From the IMG/VR virus record IMGVR_UViG_3300047481_000299, positions 1-22,563 of that record: a DNA stretch of 22,563 nt, one strand, 5' to 3'. How positions within the stretch are numbered: the first letter of the stretch is position 1; each line of letters begins with the position of its first letter. A program made the translations under genes and the position numbers. The notes beneath the pieces are model-generated. The model worked only from the letters and a program-made list of their open reading frames with translations. It was not told the DNA's origin and made no database searches. The stretch is from a virus. Shown in pieces: positions 15,401 to 22,252 of the stretch.

Positions 15401-16204
15401 TTTGCAATAACAGCTAGTGTTGATTCGCTTAATGTTGTAAGCTCATTGACTATCAATACTTTTGCAACCGAAAACGTTAGTGCTAACGTATTAACTGCTA
15501 ATACAGCAAGTGTAATTGCTTTAACCGCTACTAATGCAGTTATATCAAGTAATGTTAGTATAGGCGGTAATATTAGTGTAGTGGGTACATCAACATTGAC
15601 AGGGTATACCGCAGCAACAGGCACAGTTGGTAATTTAAACGCCAATGTATTTGTAGCTAATTCTGTGTCATCAACAGAAGGTACAATAAATCAATTAACA
15701 AGTATCAATGCTGCTATAACTAACACCGCTACCATAAGTGGAACTGCCAATATTGCAATAGCTATATTGGAGATTACAACCGCTAATGTAATTACTGCTA
15801 ATACACTAACTGTAAGCGGAAATATTAACGGATCTGGTAATAATTTATCTGGATTCGCTAATGTTGCAAGAACAGGTTCGTACACTGATTTAATAAATAC
15901 TCCTGCCACAAACTATGAACCCAAGTTTGACATTAGAACAGCAGACTTTACAGCAAATGTAGGCAGACGTTATGGCATAGATACTAGAGTTGGAACAATT
16001 ATATCTACATTACCTAACTCAGGACTCACAGCAGGTGATGCTATATTCTTCATTGATGCCGGCGGTGATTTTACCGCTAACAACTTTACCATAGCCAGAA
16101 ATGGTAATACTATCAATGGCGTTGGTTCAAACTTTGTTGCAAATACCAATGGGGATAGTGTTGGAGTATTTTGGAATGGAACAGGTTGGAGAACTTACCA
16201 ATGA
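9425..16204 (+). CDS. Giant repetitive tail-fibre-like protein
   Basis: A 2259-residue, Asn/Ala/Thr-rich, Cys-poor protein. Residues 18-57 (LFKRQTTPVAEVYVGPSGEL then FDTGLKGLRVHDGVTAGG) match the N-terminal module of many phage fibres. Residues ~140-650 are heptad-like EANARIAADTSLQANI repeats, probably a trimeric coiled coil. Four LGxxxxRWxDIY-type modules occur near 694, 1065, 1252 and 1552. FPDGTxQTTAF-type motifs occur near 745, 1302 and 1751. NTDPxALDSLTEL-type motifs occur near 500, 1335 and 1430. A ~130-residue domain is present twice (about 1102-1227 and 1602-1734). TTGxYxDLxxxP repeats fall at about 1820-1875, with another near the end. The C-terminal ~100 residues (ending GVFWNGTGWRTYQ) look like a receptor-facing cap; no autocleaving chaperone domain was seen. 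It probably binds the host surface. Confidence 0.85.
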   Translation: MTISNTVLNLNVRQLLFKRQTTPVAEVYVGPSGELVFDTGLKGLRVHDGVTAGGTRVPTLQDANNFSNTWSVYWSNVYVQAGLEPVYQSIAGAISYAGNIEQGVNAITGNLTPALARLEAVWQSLGNNTSFLDLVTTGFANINNSLSNEVNRAVTAENYLEALISTETNVRIANVTSINSQFANVIVSINDEISTRAAADAVFTTNIAQLNVGLTNEIAAREAADLLLANDISNEANARIAADTTEANLRANADTLLTNTITTEIANRQANISAEANTRIAEDTSLQANIIIERTERLANVVALYANVADERTRAITSENAIDANLQAEITARIAGNVTLSNLLVAETLRATTKEAQIDANVTAANIARILADAVIDANVILVNTNMLANVAIERQARLDLGNLLNANIAVVVSNFANGLILANANLTTEITRAVAAETVLQTNIYNEANARISGNTVLLTLLNAETTNRQANIAIVNATISSESANRIANVTNLQTQINNILNNTSPGALDSLAELVLAFQAADANLLVTINTLSTGANSALSLETTRATQAETSLQNNINFESNLRAAAINLVYSTIASNSAAQTAAITAETTARAAAIVSLQSNIVAEQTARILSDVLIQANLATEITARITAVSNEANTRSAAIASLTANIVAIESREDNIVNGAFTVDLNNTGQLNVPGHVIPKNNLNQDLGSPTQRWRDLYISASTINMGTGNISIDPVAGLQIQNAGVPVPVTGNIRFPDGTAQTTAFLPVFITNEANARTAADNSLQSNITTVDTARITGNTVVSAIITQEISDRAAADTSLQANITAVNTASTTGNTIVSARITTEIADRISADANLQANINTVNAASISGNTIVSARITQEILDRISADANLQANINTVNAASISGNTIVSARITQEITDRSNADVLLQANITTLSNAITTANTVSNTLMLRAVSDEANLRIAADTSLQSNIVAALNSANASIITANTIITTRLNTEITDRIANVASAEANIIVERTRALEAEANIAANVANLTVQVVTGLKPSLLNSSFFANLTTSGELQTPGNVYSVASNGSNLGTSVYPWNAVYAKNAGIFLGNAGIRLTEGGNLTVATAVQSTGVGTQFNEIEWSNTLSQIVFRVYENTEMYALMTKFVGGEIIEAVTPFTRTIRVTGIPSYPTTPSGVDGSSVAYYNFTVPVNEVRPGGLVPATLVTYQYIISCRLVVQPRTSIGSLTNGSITADISTGGNLLLPGNVIPKSTNLYTLGTATRIWQDIYLDGTARFNNVTMTVNTAGVRVTNISNTSLPYFGNIVFPDNTIQTTAFLTSYITNEANTRANAVANLQSQLNFIKTNTDPAALDSLTELLANFNATSSNVASVANTAVFAEFLRANTVETAITANLNSEIVRAIAAETSLQANIVTANITLANIIANVTANLQSQINYINQNTDVSSIDSLTEIVTHFGNVTANNFNTLADGINTEANIRANADAALLANITTESATRSNAITAITANITTLFTLIAAPVVANLTNGNNSVRLGSTDALTITVANTVLTGNLVSTSSNNDIGHPSRRWHDIYLTGNLNVTSNISGTPGAVIGSTIYFDDVGITSDRNGAVGVLSEEFGLSSTPATVLDAQWVGNVISLADFVTPSNAHIAKNNTIKNIMSNLVGGEQLIVTFPFTTTLTILTKPVQGFGDVWTFTVNETRPSGAFSIGIINYTYQFLNRFRFLQSSRSTVRSLTNYGRTLLLSETGNVVMPTNGNIVFNDNTVQQTAFRYEFITSLQSNITSNISSNVIIANTAIIASLTATNVTATNITFTGNVTGSGAALTGFANVARTGVYSDLTERPTLANIATTGNYSDISGTPILANVATTGAYADLTGRPANVSLFNNDSDYANVTFVATQIAAFNSTISTNVITANTATITSLTATNITGLNDATFNNLIVTSGTITSLTVATQNANVFVANTANIASFRATNVTITNGAFASNLVVSAYASFQNSFSNNLFAITASVDSLNVVSSLTINTFATENVSANVLTANTASVIALTATNAVISSNVSIGGNISVVGTSTLTGYTAATGTVGNLNANVFVANSVSSTEGTINQLTSINAAITNTATISGTANIAIAILEITTANVITANTLTVSGNINGSGNNLSGFANVARTGSYTDLINTPATNYEPKFDIRTADFTANVGRRYGIDTRVGTIISTLPNSGLTAGDAIFFIDAGGDFTANNFTIARNGNTINGVGSNFVANTNGDSVGVFWNGTGWRTYQ
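11720..12259 (+). repeat. Tandem 108-bp (36-residue) repeats in the fibre gene
   Basis: Five in-register units start at 11720, 11828, 11936, 12044 and 12152. Each encodes the pattern DRxxADxxLQANIxTVNxAS, then xxGNTIVSARITxEI. Units 3 and 4 are almost identical at DNA level: comparing 11936-12040 with 12044-12148 I find a single difference. The outer units are diverged. This indicates a recent duplication inside an older array. Confidence 0.85.
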
Positions 16205-16347
16205 GTATAAATGACGCAGACCCAATTATTCTTAGTGAACATCGGGCTCAAAGTTTTTATAGCAATAATTTCATTAGTATTGAGAGACTCAGCGACGGTA
16301 TTCTGGCTCCACGACCAGTTGGCTCGGCCTCTAATCCTACAGTTTAA
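16201..16347 (+). CDS. Small 48-residue protein downstream of the fibre gene
   Basis: The ATG at 16201 overlaps the fibre stop codon (ATGA), and the frame stays open to TAA at 16345-16347. The product begins MSINDADPIILSEHRAQSFY and ends RLSDGILAPRPVGSASNPTV. It has no membrane segment or Cys. Tight coupling to the fibre gene suggests a small structural, assembly or fibre-trimming role. No family was recognised. Short length makes coding status less certain, but the overlap and the ordinary codon use of its neighbours support it. Confidence 0.5.
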   Translation: MSINDADPIILSEHRAQSFYSNNFISIERLSDGILAPRPVGSASNPTV

Positions 16348-16367
16348 GATTTGGTGATTCAATTTAG

Positions 16368-16396
16368 TTGATTAATCTACAGTATTAGTGTATACT
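16368..16396 (+). promoter_or_regulatory. Promoter of the primase-helicase operon
   Basis: TTGATT (16368-16373), a 17-nt spacer and TATACT (16391-16396). The ATG of the primase gene (16404) begins 7 nt after the -10 box, so the transcript should be leaderless or nearly so. The -10 box lies inside an inverted repeat (16379-16398). Confidence 0.6.
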
Positions 16397-16398
16397 GT
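16379..16398. promoter_or_regulatory. Inverted repeat overlapping the primase -10 box, candidate operator
   Basis: ACAGTAT (16379-16385) and ATACTGT (16392-16398) are perfect 7-bp complements separated by 6 nt. The right arm covers most of the TATACT -10 element, as expected for a repressor site. It is not followed by a T-run. Confidence 0.5.
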
Positions 16399-16403
16399 TA
16401 AGA

Positions 16404-17381
16404 ATGTTGTCGTCTATACAAAATACAGTTACACAATTAATACCTGCCAGGCGTAGACGTAGTCCCAGTGGATGGATTAGTTTCGACGCGGTTTGTTGCT
16501 ATCATAGAGGGCAAAGAGCCGACACCAGAGGTAGAGGTGGTATAATCACTGGAGCCGACGGTGCTGTAACTTATCATTGCTTTAATTGTAATTTTAAAGC
16601 TGGATATAAGCCAGGTAATTATCTTGGTTACAAATTTAGACGGCTTTTAGGTTGGTTAGGTGCCGACGACAATACCATAAACCGTTTGGTGATCGAATCG
16701 GTTAGAATCAAAGACCTAACTCCACAACTCGAAACTCAAGAAGAAGATGAAAAAATCTCTTTTAAAGCAAGACCGTTGCCAGATGATTGCCAGTTAGTAG
16801 ATTCAGATCCCATAGCTTTAGAATATTGTAAACAACGTGCTATCGATTTAGATCGTTATCCATTGCTAGTAAGTAGTCGGACCGAGTATAACCTTAATCG
16901 TCGTATTATTATTCCGTTTACCTGGCAAGGACAATTAATTGGATATACCAGTCGTTGTTGGGATCCGGCAGTAAAACCAAAGTACTATAGCAGCATTGAG
17001 GCTAACTATGTGTACAACATCGACATGCAAAGCCCAACAGCAAAATTTGCAATTGTCTGCGAAGGACCATTTGATGCTATGAGTATTGATGGCATCGCTA
17101 TATTAGGTAATGAATGCAGCGAAACACAAATGAATATCATCGACAATCTCAACAGAGAAATTATATTAGTTCCTGATGCTGATCGTGCAGGAGCCAAGTT
17201 GGTTGATAGTGCATTAGATTTTGGATGGTCGGTGAGTTTTCCAATTTGGCAAGAAACCTGTAAAGACATTAATCAAGCAGTAGTCAAGTATGGTAAACTA
17301 TTTGTATTAAAAAGTATATTAATGGGCAAAGAATCATCTCGATTAAGAATTGGAATCAAACGTAAACTATTATTAAAATAA
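16404..17381 (+). CDS. 61: DNA primase (gp61/DnaG-type with TOPRIM domain)
   Basis: A 325-residue protein, close to T4 gp61 (about 340). The N-terminal zinc-binding region has VCCYHRG (30-36) and YHCFNCNF (57-64), i.e. Cys31/32-His34 and Cys59-Cys62, which recognises the template. The TOPRIM catalytic core shows VCEGPFDAMS (218-227), with the conserved Glu220, then LVPDADRAG (255-263) with the metal-binding Asp258 and Asp260, followed by KDINQAVVKYG (287-297). It makes RNA primers at the fork and would work with the helicase encoded 1 nt downstream. Its promoter and a possible operator lie directly before the start; no SD is present. Confidence 0.9.
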   Translation: MLSSIQNTVTQLIPARRRRSPSGWISFDAVCCYHRGQRADTRGRGGIITGADGAVTYHCFNCNFKAGYKPGNYLGYKFRRLLGWLGADDNTINRLVIESVRIKDLTPQLETQEEDEKISFKARPLPDDCQLVDSDPIALEYCKQRAIDLDRYPLLVSSRTEYNLNRRIIIPFTWQGQLIGYTSRCWDPAVKPKYYSSIEANYVYNIDMQSPTAKFAIVCEGPFDAMSIDGIAILGNECSETQMNIIDNLNREIILVPDADRAGAKLVDSALDFGWSVSFPIWQETCKDINQAVVKYGKLFVLKSILMGKESSRLRIGIKRKLLLK

Positions 17382-17382
17382 T

Positions 17383-18789
17383 ATGGAAAAAGACTATCCT
17401 GTTGATTTACAAAAATTGTTTTTAGAAATTATGCTATCTGATGCACAGAGTTTCGTGCGAGTGCAAAATATCTTTAATCACGAAAACTTTGATCGTAGTG
17501 TACGTGAAGCTGCAAAATTTATTGCAGATCATACTAGAAAATATACAGTGGTTCCTACCTACGAACAGATACGTGCAGTCACCGCCACTGAATTAAATAG
17601 AGTTGAGTTAGACGAATCACAATTGAATTGGTTTTTGGAAGAATTTGAAAATTTTACTCGCCGACAGGAATTAGAACGTGCGATATTAAAATCGGCCGAT
17701 TTGATAGCCAAAGGTGACTATAATCCGGTAGAAAAGTTAATCAAAGACGCAGTTCAAATTAGTTTAACTAAAGATATGGGCACTGACTATTTCGCAGATC
17801 CCAAACAACGATTAATCTTATTAAAAAGCAATAATGGTCAAGTTAGTACAGGTTGGCCCAACTTAGACAAAATATTATATGGTGGTTTCAACCGAGGAGA
17901 ACTACAAATTTTTGCGGGAGGGTCTGGATCTGGTAAAAGTTTAGTCATGCAAAACTTGTCAGTGAATTGGGTATTAGCTGGATTAAATGGTGTGTATCTT
18001 ACATTAGAACTCAGCGAAGGATTATGTAGCATGAGGATTGATAGTATGGTGACTGACACCAGTAGTAAAGAAATATTTAAGGACATTGATAATGTAGACA
18101 TGAAATTGCGTATAGTTGGAAAAAAGTCTGGACGACTGCAAGTTAAGTATATGCCAGCACAAAGTAATGTAAATGATATACGCAGTTATGTTAAAGAACT
18201 TCAAATCCAATCTGGGAACAAGATTGATTTCCTGTGCGTTGATTATTTAGATTTGATCATGCCGGTGTCAGCTAAAGTAAGTCCTAACGATTTATTTGTC
18301 AAAGACAAGTATGTATCAGAAGAACTACGAAACTTAGCTAAAGAATTAAATGTATTGTTTGTTACTGCTTCGCAGTTGAATAGATCAGCCGTAGAAGAGG
18401 TTGAGTTTGATCATAGCCATATAGCAGGTGGTATCAGTAAGATTAATACAGCAGACAACGTGTTTGGTATCTTTACTAGTCGTGCCATGCGTGAACGTGG
18501 CAAATATCAAATTCAAGCAATGAAAACACGTAGTAGCAGTGGTGTAGGACAAAAGGTTGAGCTAGAATTTGATATCGAAACTCTGCGTATACGTGATCTA
18601 GCAGATGATGGTGAGTATAATAAATTTAAGAAACAATCCAGTACAATTTACGATCAAATCAAAAGTAAAAGTACAATTACTACCAATGACAATGTACCCC
18701 AGGATCAACCAGGACAAATTACAGTGACACCTACTACCAGCAAGTTAAAAGAAATGTTGGCTGGTCTTAAAAGTAATAGAACTGTTTAA
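17383..18789 (+). CDS. 41: Replicative DNA helicase (DnaB/gp41 type)
   Basis: A 468-residue protein, the size of T4 gp41 (475). Residues 1-125 form the helical N-terminal domain. The RecA-like core has FAGGSGSGKS (177-186, Walker A), LTLELSE (206-212) with the catalytic Glu209, FLCVDYLDLI (283-292, Walker B), VTASQLNRSA (327-336) and the DnaB-like KTRSSSGVG segment (381-389) with basic residues. The C-terminal tail (KLKEMLAGLK) probably binds a partner such as the primase or loader. It unwinds DNA 5'->3' on the lagging-strand template. It begins 1 nt after the primase stop without an SD, so translation is probably coupled. Its 3' end overlaps the convergent polymerase gene by 4 nt with no terminator between. 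Confidence 0.93.
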   Translation: MEKDYPVDLQKLFLEIMLSDAQSFVRVQNIFNHENFDRSVREAAKFIADHTRKYTVVPTYEQIRAVTATELNRVELDESQLNWFLEEFENFTRRQELERAILKSADLIAKGDYNPVEKLIKDAVQISLTKDMGTDYFADPKQRLILLKSNNGQVSTGWPNLDKILYGGFNRGELQIFAGGSGSGKSLVMQNLSVNWVLAGLNGVYLTLELSEGLCSMRIDSMVTDTSSKEIFKDIDNVDMKLRIVGKKSGRLQVKYMPAQSNVNDIRSYVKELQIQSGNKIDFLCVDYLDLIMPVSAKVSPNDLFVKDKYVSEELRNLAKELNVLFVTASQLNRSAVEEVEFDHSHIAGGISKINTADNVFGIFTSRAMRERGKYQIQAMKTRSSSGVGQKVELEFDIETLRIRDLADDGEYNKFKKQSSTIYDQIKSKSTITTNDNVPQDQPGQITVTPTTSKLKEMLAGLKSNRTV

Positions 18790-20510
18790 AATTTAAAAGT
18801 ATCAATCTCAAAGCATTCTATATAACAACTGTCGTTGTTCATACGTAGCCTTCCATTACCTGCCACATAATCAAAATCACTATAACCAACAGGTTTACGC
18901 ACAGTGATATCAATATATTGTCCATTCCCAACGCCCAAGGTAAGAAATGTTACATATTTGCCAGTTTCGCCTTTAAACACACGCCCATTGGCGATTAATC
19001 CTACAAATTCAAATCTATCTTGATAGGTATTCATGCAGTACATATTAGGCAAAAATTTGTCCGTAGCCCACCATCCTTGTTTTTTATATTCCCAAATTGG
19101 ATCTAATGGTATACCATTATGATATCCTAGACTTCTGAGGTCGACTCCTGCTCGATATGCCTCTCTACGATACACCCAACGCCGATAACTGCCTTGGCAA
19201 TGTTTTAAACAAGCCTCCCAAAATTTCACAGGATTATGTGCCTTTTGATAAGCCAATGCCCAAATCAATCTACCGAGATTAACAGCATGAGCTCGACACA
19301 GACCAAAGTTGCCTAATTGGTAAAGTTCGTTAATAATATTTTTTTTATTTTCACTATGGCCTATTAGTTCCATGAATTCTAGTACACGTTCTTCGTTACG
19401 TTTAGCAAAAGCACGACGATACATGTCTGCTTGGTATTGGTCACAACCAATTAACTTTGATATTTTATATATGGCATCGTCTTCATAAACTATAGTATCT
19501 GATAGTTTTTGTTCTGTCCAATCATGGAAAAAACTGGCTTTTTGTCTACCTGTGGTAGCAACAGGACGCACCAATGCAGTAGCAAAAACGCAGTCTGATC
19601 GATTTTTTGGTTTTATAGCACGAAATAGTCTACGCATGGCTGGCGATTCGCCTTGTGTTACACCTAACACATCTCCATTGGTCAACAGTTGACAGGTTGC
19701 TTCATCAGTTTCAGGATAGTCTTCTAGTCCAAGACTTGGATCAATTTCTACCAGCTGGCTCAGCCCACGATTCGCTAATATATCTACTTTAAGATGCTCT
19801 AGGTCTTCGATTTCATTCTTGTCGAGTAGTATTTGATTTTCACCATTTTTTAAACTGCGAGGTAATTTATATTTGAATACCAGTATACCGCCACAATGTT
19901 TACTGATGGCACGTTTTTGTCCGAGTAGTTTACGCTCAATTCTACCTGCTTCGGTAGGATCTACTCCTAGTTTTTCATAGCTGAAATTTCTTGGCAATTT
20001 GCCAGTGGCACCTAACCTACGTGCAGCTTCACGTCTAGCAGATTTAGTTTTGAATTTAACATAGTTACTGATTCTAGCAGTGCGTCCAGGCCAACGGTCA
20101 AATATACGATTCATCACTGTTTCTTGTGCCCAGTGTGGGTAATCAATATCTACGTCTGGCAAATCATCACGCAAGGGATTAATAAAACGTGCCAGTGGTA
20201 TATTCCATAATATGGGATCAACATCTGTGATCCCTAGTAGGTAGCAGACCAGGCTTGAGCCTGCGCTACCTCTAGTCATATGTGGAATGTCATTGGTTAA
20301 TTCTAAGATGTCACATATTTGATGAAAGTACTCAGCGAACCTTAGATTAAAAATTAGAGTGATTTCTTCAGCTAATCTTTGATTATATTCTTGTGTATCG
20401 GGGCAATTTCTTTTAAACCTGGCAAATAATTTCTCTACTGACTGGGCGTCGATGTTTTCCATAATTGATAAACCTTTTAAAGACCATAATGTATCCATAT
20501 TTAGTTTCAT
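18786..20510 (-). CDS. dnaE: PHP-less DnaE-like DNA polymerase III alpha subunit
   Basis: A 574-residue C-family polymerase. In order it shows RLAEEITLIFNLRFAEYFHQ (45-64, the region just after PHP in DnaE) and RGSAGSS (80-86). The palm motif is PDVDIDY (118-124) with Asp119/Asp121. HCGGILVF (205-212) is followed by HLKVDIL (239-245) with the third Asp243. QGESPAMRRLF (286-296) precedes ALVRP (312-316) and GLCRAHAV (403-410, like the NKSHA motif). At the end is an OB-fold-like FVGLIANGRVFKGETGKYVT (502-521). Cellular DnaE is about 1160 residues; here the ~270-residue PHP domain is absent and other regions are shortened. The start at 20510 has no clear SD; an ATG four codons later is an alternative. 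It is transcribed against its neighbours, converging on the helicase gene. Confidence 0.88.
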   Translation of the reverse strand: MKLNMDTLWSLKGLSIMENIDAQSVEKLFARFKRNCPDTQEYNQRLAEEITLIFNLRFAEYFHQICDILELTNDIPHMTRGSAGSSLVCYLLGITDVDPILWNIPLARFINPLRDDLPDVDIDYPHWAQETVMNRIFDRWPGRTARISNYVKFKTKSARREAARRLGATGKLPRNFSYEKLGVDPTEAGRIERKLLGQKRAISKHCGGILVFKYKLPRSLKNGENQILLDKNEIEDLEHLKVDILANRGLSQLVEIDPSLGLEDYPETDEATCQLLTNGDVLGVTQGESPAMRRLFRAIKPKNRSDCVFATALVRPVATTGRQKASFFHDWTEQKLSDTIVYEDDAIYKISKLIGCDQYQADMYRRAFAKRNEERVLEFMELIGHSENKKNIINELYQLGNFGLCRAHAVNLGRLIWALAYQKAHNPVKFWEACLKHCQGSYRRWVYRREAYRAGVDLRSLGYHNGIPLDPIWEYKKQGWWATDKFLPNMYCMNTYQDRFEFVGLIANGRVFKGETGKYVTFLTLGVGNGQYIDITVRKPVGYSDFDYVAGNGRLRMNNDSCYIECFEIDTFKF

Positions 20511-20546
20511 AGTTTTTTAACTAATTTTATTTTATTACCCACTAAA

Positions 20547-20552
20547 TATAAT
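20547..20552 (+). promoter_or_regulatory. Possible -10 element upstream of the 20569 gene
   Basis: TATAAT lies in a 58-nt AT-rich divergent gap. The predicted transcription start is near 20559, which overlaps the GGAG (20558-20561) used by the TTG start at 20569. No convincing -35 was found. Confidence 0.4.
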
Positions 20553-20568
20553 ATCTCGGAGATTGATT

Positions 20569-20817
20569 TTGCAGAAACGCACTAGAAGTATATTGGCAGA
20601 ACTGGATGGTCTTGGATTAAAACGAGATAGAGAACATTTCGTAGAATCCAGGGCTACTAATGTTATTCAAAGTGCCATCAATTTATTACAGTTTATCAAG
20701 GAAAATTATGACATTGAAACCGCCGGTGAACTTGAAAGACGTTTGTTAAATAGTATACGCAGTGGAGATACCAATAAATTTACTCGTGGTATAAGAAAGT
20801 TAAAAGATGAAAGTTAA
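20569..20817 (+). CDS. Conserved T4-like phage hypothetical protein
   Basis: An 82-residue, charged, all-helical protein. I use the TTG at 20569 because GGAG at 20558-20561 is 7 nt upstream; a TTG at 20563 is too close to it. The sequence RSILAELDGLGLKRDREHFV, then ESRATNVIQSAINLL, then AGELERRLLNSIRSGD and FTRGIRKLK matches a pattern I recall as conserved in marine T4-like phages, always without a function. The basic C-terminus may contact nucleic acid. It is the first gene of the final plus-strand operon and overlaps the next by 11 nt. Confidence 0.65.
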   Translation: MQKRTRSILAELDGLGLKRDREHFVESRATNVIQSAINLLQFIKENYDIETAGELERRLLNSIRSGDTNKFTRGIRKLKDES

Positions 20818-21535
20818 TGAAGTTACAACAATAGACGAAGGTCCATGGGATATAATGCGTCGCGGATGGCAAGGCATGAAGTCTGCGTATCGTGCTGGGC
20901 AAGATAAACTTATGGCCAACAAAATATCTAGTAGATTGATGAGAGACTGGGCGGGATATGCACAACAAGTAGAAAATAATTATAACGTAACAGATTGGTC
21001 TAAGGTGTTACAGTCATATGGTAATCTTTCTTTTCCCAATGTCAAATCTAGTATACCAGTTCCAAAAATTACTTCACCAGGTGGTGCTTTCTTTGATTCA
21101 AACATAGCCAATTATATCAAAGCCAGAACTCAAGAATATATGCAAATGCAAGGTCAAAAAGACGACTTTCCAGACTTAGACGCTAAACCGGATCAACCTG
21201 TTCCGGCCACAGAACCACCAAAACCAGCACCAAAGCCTGTGGCCCCAGAAATAGTACCACAGGATTCAGCCGGGCCGAGTAGAATGGTATCTGTGCATCC
21301 ATACCAGGGTATATCATATGCCTACAACGTAATTAAGAATCAATGGATAAACAATCGTACAAATCAAGTCATAGACGATCCTGGGATGATTAAACAACTT
21401 AACATTTCTTATAACAAAGCTAATCAGAGACCTACGTTATACAATATGACCCCGGCTGATAAATTAGCTCAACAACGTGACATTAAACAAAGAAAAGCAG
21501 CACAACGAGCAAGAACAGAACTAGGAATGACCTAA
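20807..21535 (+). CDS. Hypothetical phage protein with proline-rich linker, possible packaged protein
   Basis: A 242-residue protein. The N-terminal domain (~1-115) is basic and helical. Residues ~127-155 form a Pro/Ala/Lys-rich linker (PATEPPKPAPKPVAPEIVP). The C-terminal part starts VSVHPYQGISYAYNVIKNQW and ends in a highly basic helix (QQRDIKQRKAAQRARTELG). The first residues MKVNEVTTIDEGPWD carry I-D-E before Gly, resembling the (I/L)xE cleavage site for the T4 prohead protease gp21, so it may be packaged and trimmed. I recall related small proteins in marine T4-like phages with unknown roles. The stop overlaps the next start (TAATG). Confidence 0.6.
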   Translation: MKVNEVTTIDEGPWDIMRRGWQGMKSAYRAGQDKLMANKISSRLMRDWAGYAQQVENNYNVTDWSKVLQSYGNLSFPNVKSSIPVPKITSPGGAFFDSNIANYIKARTQEYMQMQGQKDDFPDLDAKPDQPVPATEPPKPAPKPVAPEIVPQDSAGPSRMVSVHPYQGISYAYNVIKNQWINNRTNQVIDDPGMIKQLNISYNKANQRPTLYNMTPADKLAQQRDIKQRKAAQRARTELGMT

Positions 21536-22239
21536 TGTACGTAATAAGAGAAGGTGGTAATGCCATACCCAGTAGTAATCCAGTAGCAAAAGATGACATA
21601 AAAGAAGTGGTAGCTAGGGCCAAGTCTTTGTTACCACCTGCTATTGCTAAAGGTACTCAAGTTGATATAGGTAGTGCTGGATACAAAATAGAATCTGGTG
21701 ACATTGATATTTTTGTTGAAGCACAGGATGTGGTTGACTTTTTCAAAACTGCAGAAGCAAAAGATCCTGTAAAAGATGCCAAACAAATGCTTAAGCGGTA
21801 TTTTGAGGAACAGGGAATACAAAGCGTAGTTATAGGACGCAATGTGCATATAGGAATTCCTTATCGTACAGCACAAAATAAATCTGGATTAGCTCAGGTA
21901 GATGTAATGGTCATACATGATGCTGCTGTGGTCGCTCCTTGGCATCAACATGGTCCGCGTGGGGCTTATGATGACCCCGATTTTAAAGGTAGTGAAGTCT
22001 TTATTTTATTAAACAGTTTAGCCAAATTCAAAAATTTAAAATTTGATGCGTTTGGTGGAAAGCTAATGCAAAGAGATACAAATCAAGTAGTAGGCAGAAC
22101 ACGCAAAGAAGTAGCTAAAATTTTATTAAATCCTGGAGCCAAAGAACGAGATTTAGACAGTGTTAAAAATATTATGGCAGCACTGGCCACAGATCCAGAT
22201 CGAGAAGGTAAACTTGCACAAGCTAGACAAGATCAGTGA
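21535..22239 (+). CDS. Nucleotidyltransferase-fold protein
   Basis: A 234-residue protein. Residues 46-59 (GSAGYKIESGDIDI) match the G-S-x-x-x-K-x-x-S-x-D-I-D signature of the DNA polymerase beta-like nucleotidyltransferase superfamily, with Asp56 and Asp58 as likely metal ligands. QVDVMVI (121-127) supplies the expected third Asp123. Known members add nucleotides to RNA, proteins or antibiotics; the substrate here is unclear. A typical polyA-polymerase C-terminal domain is not evident. TAGGA lies 8 nt upstream of the start. The N-terminus MYVIREGG contains I-R-E before Gly, again like a prohead-protease site. It is followed after 13 nt by a ligase-like gene, so the two could act together in RNA or DNA end repair. 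Confidence 0.75.
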   Translation: MYVIREGGNAIPSSNPVAKDDIKEVVARAKSLLPPAIAKGTQVDIGSAGYKIESGDIDIFVEAQDVVDFFKTAEAKDPVKDAKQMLKRYFEEQGIQSVVIGRNVHIGIPYRTAQNKSGLAQVDVMVIHDAAVVAPWHQHGPRGAYDDPDFKGSEVFILLNSLAKFKNLKFDAFGGKLMQRDTNQVVGRTRKEVAKILLNPGAKERDLDSVKNIMAALATDPDREGKLAQARQDQ

Positions 22240-22252
22240 TGACAAAATTAAA

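Noticed and set aside
9964-15909. Many long open frames on the minus strand opposite the fibre gene, including one of 314 residues at 11674-12618
   Set aside because: They are Leu/Val/Ala-rich mirror images of the Asn/Ala/Thr repeat codons, have no recognisable domains and no start signals. They are expected by-products of the biased codon use of a repetitive gene.
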